From assembly GCA_963776055.1 (NCBI GenBank), contig CAVZLD010000002.1, positions 62,001 through 126,000 on the forward strand: a stretch of DNA of 64,000 bases, written 5' to 3'. Numbering within the stretch: position 1 is the stretch's first letter; each line of letters opens with the position of its first letter. Both the position numbers and the translations under genes were made by a program. Positions 57,348 to 64,000 of the stretch are shown one piece after another. Source of the DNA: CAVZLD01 sp963776055 (GTDB lineage Bacteria > Planctomycetota > Planctomycetia > Pirellulales > Pirellulaceae). The notes beneath the pieces are model-generated. The model saw nothing but the letters and a program-made list of their open reading frames with translations, did not search any database and was not told the origin of the DNA.

Positions 57348-57677
57348 CGTCGAATCCCCTTCGTGTCGCAAGAATGCGTTTCGCAGCCGGCCCCGGTCGC
57401 CGCCTCGTTCGCACGCCAAATCACGGAATCTCCCGCAGGCCTTAGAATAACGGGCCGCCATCGGTCTCTTCAACGGTCTTTCCGTCCGACACAACAAGTT
57501 CGCCGAATGATTCATCTCCGAAACATCATGGTATGATGGCCAGGTGGGCTGGGATATTTTGGCGGATGGAGGTACATTTTCCGCCGCCATGCTCACGGAT
57601 CGACGCATCCGATAACGCGTCGGTCGGTCTGCCAAGGCCCGGCAGGGCACCGATCCGTCTCGCAGACTCCGAAAATC
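57348..57677. other. Intergenic region between divergent genes
   Basis: 330 bases between nagB and the matrixin-like gene, holding both promoters. No repeat, hairpin or further gene was supported. Confidence 0.4.
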
Positions 57678-60143
57678 ATGCCGATGAAGACCAACAGACA
57701 GGACGACATGCGGCCGGTAACCCAGCGATTATCGCCCTCGCATCTGCATCATGTTCTGCTCCATGTTCCCGATCATGTTCCGCACCGTGGCCGCTTCTGC
57801 CGCACGGCAGCGCACTGGATCACGATGTTGGTGGTCTGCGGAATAACGCCCTCGGTCGCCGCAGACCCCGTCACGATCACCTACAGCTACAGCAATCTCT
57901 TCGAGGGTGGTCTGGCGACAGCGGCCGGGTTCGAACCGTACGAGATGCTACAGGCCGTTGAAGAAGGCTTGTCCCTTTGGTCGCAAGTGGTCCCGTTGAC
58001 GTTCGTCGAGACGATCGACTCCGGCCCACCGGTGAGTGACTCGCAATACTTGGCCGCGTCCCACCCCCAGACGCGAATTGGGCACCACGACCTGGCCGGC
58101 AACGTTTTGGCGCACGCCTACTACCCCGGATTCGGCGGTCTATCGAGCGATCTACACCTGGACAGCAGCAACCGCCGTTGGAGCGAGTCGTTGTTCCTGA
58201 CCGTCGTGACGCACGAACTCGGCCACACGATTGGAGTCGACCATATCGATGGAGTCCGATCGATCATGAACACGTCGCTGGGCGGATCGAACATGTTGAG
58301 TGGTCTGGGCCAAGGCCGACTCTTTGCGCCAGAAATCGAGGCCGCGCAAGCACGTTGGGGAACCGGTTCCGGCGACGTCATCACCTCCCGCGTCTGGACA
58401 GCATCTGATTCGGAGGATTGGTCAGACCATGACAATTGGGATCGCGGTTGGCGCCCCACGCAACATTCCGAAAGTTGGATTCAGACCAACGCCCGCGTAC
58501 AGATTCAGGATGCGGACGAAACAACCCGCTCCTTGACCATGGCGGGTGGCAACAACGCGCTGGAAATTGGTCCGTCGGGTGGACTGCGGATCCTGCACGA
58601 TCTGCAAATGGGCGTGCGAGCTGGCGGGACTGCACTCATCGCCGTCGGCGACCTCGCTCGAGTAATCGTGCCCACGAATAGTGAATGGGAGACGAATTGG
58701 TTTCAGCCCGAACTGGATGACCACACCTGGCCTCAAGGCCCGACGGGAATCGGTTTTGACCGTTCCGCCGACTACGGGGCACTGATCGAGACGGACATTC
58801 AGACTTCCATGTACGGGCGCAATAGCAGCGTGTATACGCGGATCGAGTTTGACGTCACCGACCCGGAGGCTCTGGATTTTCTTCACCTGCGGATGCAATA
58901 TGATGATGGGTTCACAGCGTATCTCAACGGAACTCCGATTGCATCCGTCAACAGTCCCGAATCCCTGCATTGGAACAGTTTGTCGACCGGCGTCCAATCG
59001 GATACGGCCGCGGTCGAATTCGAGGAATTTGACATCTCCGAGATGCTTCCCCTGCTGCGCCGCGGGCGGAACGTGTTGGCAATCCAGGGTCTCAATCAGC
59101 GAGCTTACAGCACCGATCTGCTGATTCGACCCGAATTGTACGGCGACGCGCTGGACAACACGCTACGTCTGGATGGCGGATTTTTGAATCTCCAAGGTGA
59201 CTTACGGTTGGCCCAAGATTCGGGGAGTCAATCGCACCTGCAACTCGTCGCCGGCGAACTTCAAATCTCCGGGCAGGTTGAGACGGGAGCCGGTCACAGT
59301 CGATTAGAAATGCGCGGAGGTACGCTGCGGCTGATAGATACCTCGGAAGACCCCGAATCTGCGAAAGAGCAGCGCAGTCTGCCGATCCAGGAAGTGGATT
59401 GGTACGACGGACAACTCGATGGTGTTACAGCGATCGACGGCCAGTTTCACCACCACGCGGGCGTTTTCTCGATCAACCACCAGACAACGCCTTTCACCAT
59501 TTCCGGTGACTACCAGATGCAGGAGTTAGCCGTCCTTCGGCTGTCACTGACCGATGATGACAACTCGCAGGAGGCGTTGCTTCGAGTGGACGGGACAGCC
59601 ACCCTGCAGGGAACTCTGGCTATTTCCTCGCATGCATCGGACGACGTCGACTCGCTCCCCGTCGGCGCAACACACACCTTCCCCCTGATCTCGGCCCACG
59701 AAGTCGAGAACGGATTTCACGCCGTAAAATGGAACGAGCAACCCTTTCACAACGGCCACCAGGGCGCGGGCCTGTTCGGTTTTCTGGACGGTGATGATCA
59801 GCAGGTTCTGCTGACCCTGTACCGGGCACCGGCGGGCGACGCCTCCGGAGATGGTCGCTTCAACACCGAAGACATTGTCCAGGTGTTTCAAATGGGCGAA
59901 TACGAGGATGCGATCGATGACAATTCCGATTGGACGGAAGGAGACTGGGACGGCGATCGGGATTTCACGACGCACGACATGATTGCGGCCTTCGAGACCG
60001 GACAGTACGAGACAACTGGCGACGCGGCCATGGCCCACCCCGTGCCGGAACCCAACGGCCTCCTCCTCCTGCTGGTCGGTATTCTGGCAGCCTGGGTCGC
60101 CCGCCGGCCCCTCACCGACGGCTTGCTCGGGTACCGCGATTAG
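57678..60143 (+). CDS. Secreted matrixin-like metalloprotease with dockerin-like repeats and PEP-CTERM tail
   Basis: 821 residues. A long N-terminus ends in an export segment (WITMLVVCGITPSVAADP). The metzincin zinc site is VTHELGHTIGVDHIDG near residue 175, with the Met-turn in RSIMNTSL. A middle beta-rich region includes an F5/8-like sequence (YDDGFTAYLNGTPIASV). Two dockerin-like EF-hand motifs (DASGDGRFNTEDIVQVF and DWDGDRDFTTHDMIAAF) precede a PEP-CTERM sorting signal (VPEPNGLLLLLVGILAAWVA), followed by RR. PEP-CTERM implies processing by an exosortase, not encoded in this window. The start codon is uncertain; a later ATG is possible. Confidence 0.82.
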   Translation: MPMKTNRQDDMRPVTQRLSPSHLHHVLLHVPDHVPHRGRFCRTAAHWITMLVVCGITPSVAADPVTITYSYSNLFEGGLATAAGFEPYEMLQAVEEGLSLWSQVVPLTFVETIDSGPPVSDSQYLAASHPQTRIGHHDLAGNVLAHAYYPGFGGLSSDLHLDSSNRRWSESLFLTVVTHELGHTIGVDHIDGVRSIMNTSLGGSNMLSGLGQGRLFAPEIEAAQARWGTGSGDVITSRVWTASDSEDWSDHDNWDRGWRPTQHSESWIQTNARVQIQDADETTRSLTMAGGNNALEIGPSGGLRILHDLQMGVRAGGTALIAVGDLARVIVPTNSEWETNWFQPELDDHTWPQGPTGIGFDRSADYGALIETDIQTSMYGRNSSVYTRIEFDVTDPEALDFLHLRMQYDDGFTAYLNGTPIASVNSPESLHWNSLSTGVQSDTAAVEFEEFDISEMLPLLRRGRNVLAIQGLNQRAYSTDLLIRPELYGDALDNTLRLDGGFLNLQGDLRLAQDSGSQSHLQLVAGELQISGQVETGAGHSRLEMRGGTLRLIDTSEDPESAKEQRSLPIQEVDWYDGQLDGVTAIDGQFHHHAGVFSINHQTTPFTISGDYQMQELAVLRLSLTDDDNSQEALLRVDGTATLQGTLAISSHASDDVDSLPVGATHTFPLISAHEVENGFHAVKWNEQPFHNGHQGAGLFGFLDGDDQQVLLTLYRAPAGDASGDGRFNTEDIVQVFQMGEYEDAIDDNSDWTEGDWDGDRDFTTHDMIAAFETGQYETTGDAAMAHPVPEPNGLLLLLVGILAAWVARRPLTDGLLGYRD

Positions 60144-60220
60144 GCCTGCCGCAGGGGAAGTGCTCGGTCAAACACCACGGGTTGGAAAGGACCGACAGAA
60201 AGCAAGAGAAATGAGAGGGG

Positions 60221-60670
60221 ACGCGGAAAAAGCGGATTTCGCGGACGAACGCGGAACAAAAAAGCACGTGTGCCGGCGGTTGGACAGGGCCAACTGAGAA
60301 GAGGGCGGAAGGAACGGGACGCGGAAAAAGCGGATTTCGCGGATGAACGCGGAACAGAAGAGCACGTGTGCCGGCGGTTGGACAGGGCCAACTGAAAACA
60401 GGGCGGAAGGAACGGGACGCGGGAAGGGCGCATTTCGCGGACGAACGCGGAACAGAAAAGCACGTGTGCTGGCGGTTGGACAGGGCCAACTGAGAACAGG
60501 GCGGAAGGAAGGGGACGCGGGAAGGGCGCATTTCGCGGACGAACGCGGAACAGAAAAGCACGTGTGCCGGCGGTTGGACAGGGCCAACTGAAAACAGGGT
60601 GGAAGGAAGGGGACGCGGGAAGGGCGGATTTCGCGGATGAACGCGGAACGGAAAAGCACGTGTGCTGGCG
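60221..60670. repeat. 98-bp tandem repeat array
   Basis: Units begin at 60221, 60319, 60417, 60515 and 60613, exactly 98 bases apart; the fifth is partial and diverges after about 60670. Each contains ACGCGG-AAAGCG-like start, a TTTCGCGGATGAACGCGGAAC core, AAGCACGTGTGC, and GGTTGGACAGGGCCAACTGA, the last with a GTTGG/CCAAC hairpin. Copies differ at only a few positions, for example GAAAAAGCGGAT versus GGAAGGGCGCAT. Four complete units plus one partial. Confidence 0.95.
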
Positions 60671-60746
60671 TTGCGGCAACTCGCCATTGCTCTCGCCCCG
60701 CCCCGACATTTCTGTCTCATTTTCTTTCTCCCATTCCCTGCCCTGC

Positions 60747-60785
60747 TCCGCGTTCATCCGCGAAATCCGCCCTTTCCGCGTTCCC
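60747..60785. repeat. Inverted copy of the 98-bp repeat core
   Basis: The 39 bases at 60747-60785 are the reverse complement of 60609-60647 in the last repeat unit with 2 mismatches. The array therefore ends in a long inverted repeat with a spacer of 99 bases (60648-60746), close to the repeat period. Confidence 0.9.
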
Positions 60786-60955
60786 ATTTCCCCACCAGGC
60801 CACGGCAGCATGTCACACGGGCGATGCGACCAGCCGGTTATTTGCAGTAGAATGGGAGCAATGCTGATCCTGATCAACCGCGATGCTGTGCTGACGAACA
60901 TGACAGCACGTCCTTGTCGCGGACTTCTAGCTCGTGGAAACGGAGAATAGCTGCC

Positions 60956-62062
60956 ATGTACTACGCACGAATGAATACCCTCAGGTCGCTACTGCTGCTG
61001 TTGGTGATCGGAATTTCGGCCGCCCCCGCGACGGCAGCCGAAGCCGTGCCTTTCGTGGCAGTGCCGAATCCGTTTCCCACGGCTTCCTCCGTGTCGGCTT
61101 CGATCGACGGAGGCCTGCTACTCGGAAGCGATTCCGACTCCTCTGCTCTTTCGGGATCGGGCATCATGGAACTTGGTAATATGGACGCGCCGTTTGGCTC
61201 CGCGCAAATCACCGAACTGGAGTTGATCCTCGACGACGGAGCGGAGTTCTCCCTGCGACTTGGCCTGACCGCGAGGGCTGAACCGGGCGAGACGCGCGTC
61301 ACCTTACTGGATCCTGGCCCGGTTGGAACGGTGGTCGACGGGAAGTTCGATCAGCTCGGCAACGTGTTCGCGTTTGAGGGCGTCGTCTGGCTCTCGACAC
61401 AACCCAATGAGCCGCTGGATCTGTCGACCGTTCCTCCGGTCACCGCCGACCTGTTCGGCATTGAGTTGATCGACAGTGGCGTACAGATTGATTCGCAAAT
61501 GAGTTTCGATCTGCAATTCGCGACATCTCTTTCCATGGATGGAATACCGTTGGAAGTTCCGATCACAATCGACATTTCGGGCGGCGTGCAAGCGATCGGC
61601 ATGAAGTCACTCGCCGGCGATTGGAACGGCAACGGCGAGTTGGATGCAGAGGACATCGATCTGCTGAGCCAAGCGGTGCGCGAAGGTAGCAATGACCTTC
61701 AGTTTGACCTGAACGGCGACGAACTTGTCGACTGGAAGGACCACGAGTTTTGGGTGCACGAATCGAAGTGGACTTATTTCGGCGACGCCGACCTGGACGG
61801 GCAGTTCGATAGCACCGATTTCGTGTTCGTATTTACCGCCGGAGAGTACGAAGATGACCTGCTAGGAAATTCTGGCTGGGCCACCGGAGATTGGGATGGA
61901 GATGCCGAGTTTTCGACGACGGATTTCGTCAAGGCTTTCGTCGACGGAGGCTATGAACAGGGCCCGCCGCCGCGCCCGTTGGCGGTTCCGGAGCCCTCCG
62001 GTGCTGCCATCTGCCTCGCCGGCGTAGTCCTCCTCGCTCTTGGGCGCCGTCGCCTGGCGTGA
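60956..62062 (+). CDS. Secreted PEP-CTERM protein with dockerin-like EF-hand repeats
   Basis: 368 residues from the ATG at 60956 (GGAG 11 bases upstream; an ATG at 60971 is possible). Signal peptide LRSLLLLLVIGISAAPATAA. A beta-rich domain of about 200 residues of unknown family is followed by four dockerin-like calcium motifs: GDWNGNGELDAEDIDLLSQA, FDLNGDELVDWKDHEF, GDADLDGQFDSTDFVFVF and GDWDGDAEFSTTDFVKAF. The end is a PEP-CTERM signal (VPEPSGAAICLAGVVLLALG) and RRR. Probably exported and anchored by an exosortase system. It is separated from another PEP-CTERM gene by the 98-bp array. Confidence 0.8.
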   Translation: MYYARMNTLRSLLLLLVIGISAAPATAAEAVPFVAVPNPFPTASSVSASIDGGLLLGSDSDSSALSGSGIMELGNMDAPFGSAQITELELILDDGAEFSLRLGLTARAEPGETRVTLLDPGPVGTVVDGKFDQLGNVFAFEGVVWLSTQPNEPLDLSTVPPVTADLFGIELIDSGVQIDSQMSFDLQFATSLSMDGIPLEVPITIDISGGVQAIGMKSLAGDWNGNGELDAEDIDLLSQAVREGSNDLQFDLNGDELVDWKDHEFWVHESKWTYFGDADLDGQFDSTDFVFVFTAGEYEDDLLGNSGWATGDWDGDAEFSTTDFVKAFVDGGYEQGPPPRPLAVPEPSGAAICLAGVVLLALGRRRLA

Positions 62063-62078
62063 GCATCGCGCTGTCGCA

Positions 62079-62913
62079 TCAGGCAACCGCTCTACCGATG
62101 CGAGACAGTTTGCGCCCCAAGATCACATTCCGCCGCTGTTGGAAGATCTTCCGGGCATGCTCGTAGAGGATCCGGTCACTGGCGACCAATTGTTGAATTC
62201 GATCGAGCGCGCGATCGGTAAGCTGGGGCGGAGAGCCCGCGCTGCGAGGACGTCGATGGGCGGTAGAACAGTAGGGGCGCGTTCGACCCGAATTGGACAC
62301 GGGCCATCTGGATCGATGTTTCGTAATCCTCCGCAATTCCCAAGAACAAGAACTCTTGCTCCAAGTTGCGCACAGCTGTCGACAGGAATTGTGGATGGTC
62401 GGACGTGGGGAACGAAGAAAACACTCGGGTCTGGAGATTGGCCAGTCGAGTGACGACCTGCGGATCTTCCGACGAAACGTATTCTTCGAGAGTGGCCCGA
62501 CGTGCAAAACGCAAGATCTTTCGCATCGCCGGATCCATTGCCGCGCAAACGCGCTGCGAAGAGGTCGGACCGCGATCCGCCAGGTACTGGGCTACGATGC
62601 GCCGCACCGGATCGCACAAGAACGTGATCAGCCACGCGTTATCACGCCAGCGGTTCCATTCGCAATGGCGGAATAGGCCGCGGTACAACTTCGGAAGTGG
62701 CTTGGTCGATTCGGGGCAAGCGGCTTCCAATCGCAGCAGCCGATCCGTCCCATGGTCGGAGAAATGTTCGGTCAGATACCGCGTAAAACTGGGAGTGACC
62801 GTTTCCGGAATCTGGACGAAGACCAGGTCTCGACCGCCACCGTTTCGCCGCTCGGCCTGATCGTCGCGGATCCATACCACCTCTTCCAAGATCTGGCTGT
62901 GACCGTTACTCAT
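62079..62913 (-). CDS. Sulfotransferase-family protein with degenerate PAPS-binding motifs, frame-interrupted
   Basis: Start ATG at 62913 and about 277 residues after joining a frame change near 62233 (QRG to SPPQLTDRALDRIQQLV). The fold pattern resembles Sulfotransfer_2: LVFVQIPETVTPSFTRYLTE corresponds to the 5'-phosphosulfate loop FxHxPKTAGT, but with Lys replaced by Glu. LITFLCDPVRRIVAQYL corresponds to LRDPVER, with Arg replaced by Cys. Both replacements affect PAPS contacts, so activity is doubtful. The C-terminal helix (ILYEHARKIFQQR) is like the family's. The upstream gene ends 22 bases before its start, so the two form an operon. Confidence 0.6.
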
Positions 62914-62935
62914 GCTTTGCGTCACCCACTTTTCC

Positions 62936-64000
62936 TCATGCAGCTCGATGGATTCGCTCGTAAAGGCGTCGCGCCTGGCCCACCCAGTCATCGCGTTCGA
63001 TGCGGTCACCGCAATCCAGAAGCCGCGAGACTTCGGCAATCGCCTCCGTCTCCCACTCCATGATCTGTTGGTAGGTGTAGACGCCCAATTGATTCAGTTT
63101 CTCTTCCCAGACATCGGCAATCCCCGATATCTTTTTTAAGTCGTCCGCCTCGCTCGGCGGCGTTCGATAGACGTGACCCAGTGCGCCGTGATCCAACATT
63201 TCAGGAACGTTTCGGCTGCAGATTCGATGAAGCTTCCGTTGGAGTTCGCGTAGCGACACCATCATGCCACTTGTGGACGACAAAAGTTCCGAGGAGTCTT
63301 TCGCGGGCTCGTCGTGACAGATCGACAACGCGGGCGCCCCGGAATGGCGGCCGGCACTATCGGCAGCCGATTCCCGTTCCCGTTGGGAGGCAGTTAACGT
63401 TTCGTTGTCAGATCGAAGTTGTTCCAGCGTATCTCGAATGACGACTAGCGATTGCTCCAGTTGCGCTCGCTGTTTCCGTTCGTCGGCAGCGCGTGTCAGT
63501 GCCAACTCTTTCTCCTCCTGCAGAAGCTCCATTCGCTCAACGCGACAATCCAATTCCTCGCGAAGCTGCGTCACGATTTCCCGAAGAGAGGATTCTGTAG
63601 CGATTGTTTCTGCCTGACGTTGTTTCGCAGCATTCCATTCTTGAGCGGCTTCCTGCTGGAACTTCTGCGCATCACGCAACGACTCGTCGCGCTGCTGGAC
63701 AACCGCCGACAACTGTCGTTGGAGCCCGCGGTGCTCCTGCAGCAACTCATCCACCTTGATTTCGAGATGCAACCGATGCTGTTGCGATTTTTGCTCTCGC
63801 TGCCGGACGAGTTGCAGTTCGGACTCGACCTGCTGGCACGCTTGCCGCATTGCGGCCAGCTGTTCTTCGAGCTCCGTTTGCGCAGCCGTCTTTTCGTCCA
63901 TGGCGGCCTGCAGCTGTGCCTGCTTCTGCAATCGTTGTAACAGTTCCACTTTCTGCTGCGTCTCCTGTACGCAACGTTGCTCCCATTCTTCCGCCAGTCG
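62936..64000 (-). CDS. Coiled-coil protein with C-terminal helix-hairpin-helix domain (partial)
   Basis: Open to the right edge; the true start lies beyond 64000. The visible 354 residues are a long Gln/Glu-rich coiled coil (ELEEQLAAMRQACQQVESEL, DELLQEHRGLQRQLSAVVQQ), a loop region with Ser/Asp, and a C-terminal domain. The latter has SEADDLKKISGIADVWEEKL (an HhH-like DDLKxIxGI motif) and IERDDWVGQARRLYERI, as at the end of planctomycete and proteobacterial proteins with this HhH module. Function unknown; possibly a structural or DNA/protein-binding scaffold. It lies upstream of the degenerate sulfotransferase. Confidence 0.65.
   Translation of the reverse strand, partial: RLAEEWEQRCVQETQQKVELLQRLQKQAQLQAAMDEKTAAQTELEEQLAAMRQACQQVESELQLVRQREQKSQQHRLHLEIKVDELLQEHRGLQRQLSAVVQQRDESLRDAQKFQQEAAQEWNAAKQRQAETIATESSLREIVTQLREELDCRVERMELLQEEKELALTRAADERKQRAQLEQSLVVIRDTLEQLRSDNETLTASQRERESAADSAGRHSGAPALSICHDEPAKDSSELLSSTSGMMVSLRELQRKLHRICSRNVPEMLDHGALGHVYRTPPSEADDLKKISGIADVWEEKLNQLGVYTYQQIMEWETEAIAEVSRLLDCGDRIERDDWVGQARRLYERIHRAA

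Larger units (their letters stand above)
60144..60955. other. Intergenic region carrying the 98-bp repeat array
   Basis: 812 bases between two PEP-CTERM genes on the same strand. Most is a tandem array, with an inverted copy at its right end (listed separately). Between about 60790 and 60955 there is room for a promoter of the downstream gene. Long open frames on the minus strand arise because the repeat unit has no stop in any minus-strand frame. Confidence 0.6.

Noticed and set aside
60112..60901. Long overlapping minus-strand open frames (163-253 residues)
   Set aside because: They coincide with the 98-bp array, cycle through frames with repeating VPRSSAK-type peptides, and have no ribosome site.
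1..64000. Search by eye for CRISPR arrays, tRNA and rRNA genes, transposases and phage genes
   Set aside because: No direct repeats with unique spacers, no cloverleaf or GGTTCGAATCC-type arm, and no transposase, integrase or phage-structural motif was recognised. A covariance-model search would be decisive.

Overview
The window looks like chromosomal DNA of a GC-rich planctomycete (Pirellulales/Planctomycetales type). The diagnostic content is a DUF1552 plus DUF1587/1592/1588/1585 cytochrome-type operon, PQQ-like propeller and FG-GAP/ASPIC secreted proteins, dockerin-like proteins with PEP-CTERM tails, a two-zinc-ribbon membrane protein, and intergenic repeats of the 'TAACCCGAAGCGTCAGCGAGGGA' and 'CGCGGATGAACGCGGA' kinds. 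No rRNA, tRNA, CRISPR array, prophage or insertion sequence was recognised.

Layout. 0-3.2 kb: a sugar-osmolyte cluster with the end of a GT4 glycosyltransferase, a GH13_18 sugar phosphorylase and a GT81 glucosyl-3-phosphoglycerate-synthase-like enzyme, probably glucosylglycerate turnover. 3.2-12.4 kb: secreted propeller proteins, a TPR protein, an RlmM-type 23S rRNA methyltransferase, and the DUF1552/DUF1592 operon. 12.8-19.2 kb: an M13 metallopeptidase, an ABC exporter translationally coupled to a glycosyltransferase, and gmd. 19.5-24.5 kb: a secreted Lys/Pro/Ala-rich protein, a TrpB2-type tryptophan synthase beta chain, and an exported protein-isoaspartate methyltransferase coupled to a PQQ propeller. 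24.9-30.7 kb: hrpA, an inositol-phosphatase-family enzyme and a secreted SMP-30 lactonase. 31.6-41.9 kb: surface-polysaccharide functions (GDP-fucose-synthase-like enzyme, SAM methyltransferase, MBOAT O-acyltransferase with SGNH partner, tandem GT2, sulfotransferase) interrupted by L-serine dehydratase. 42-47.9 kb: zinc-ribbon membrane protein, ABC-2-type permease and two overlapping CNNM/CorC paralogues. 48-56.5 kb: a small conserved protein, TPR protein, a three-gene membrane/GT2/flippase-like block, an AI-2E-family protein and a Pro-rich anchored protein. 56.3-64 kb: nagB, two PEP-CTERM proteins flanking a 98-bp tandem-repeat array, a degenerate sulfotransferase and a coiled-coil/HhH protein running off the edge.

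A striking property of the sequence is that many conserved genes are broken by single-base frame changes, some inside homopolymers (C7 at 4908, T6 near 34364), plus one in-frame TGA. At least eleven loci are affected, including hrpA and sdaA. The most economical reading is uncorrected sequencing or assembly indels. Interrupted genes are therefore annotated here as one locus each. I did not find a convincing wholly new defence or mobile system; the best candidates for new biology are the repeat families, the exported isoaspartate methyltransferase, the possible lipid-linked sugar module at 50-53.5 kb and the degenerate sulfotransferase.
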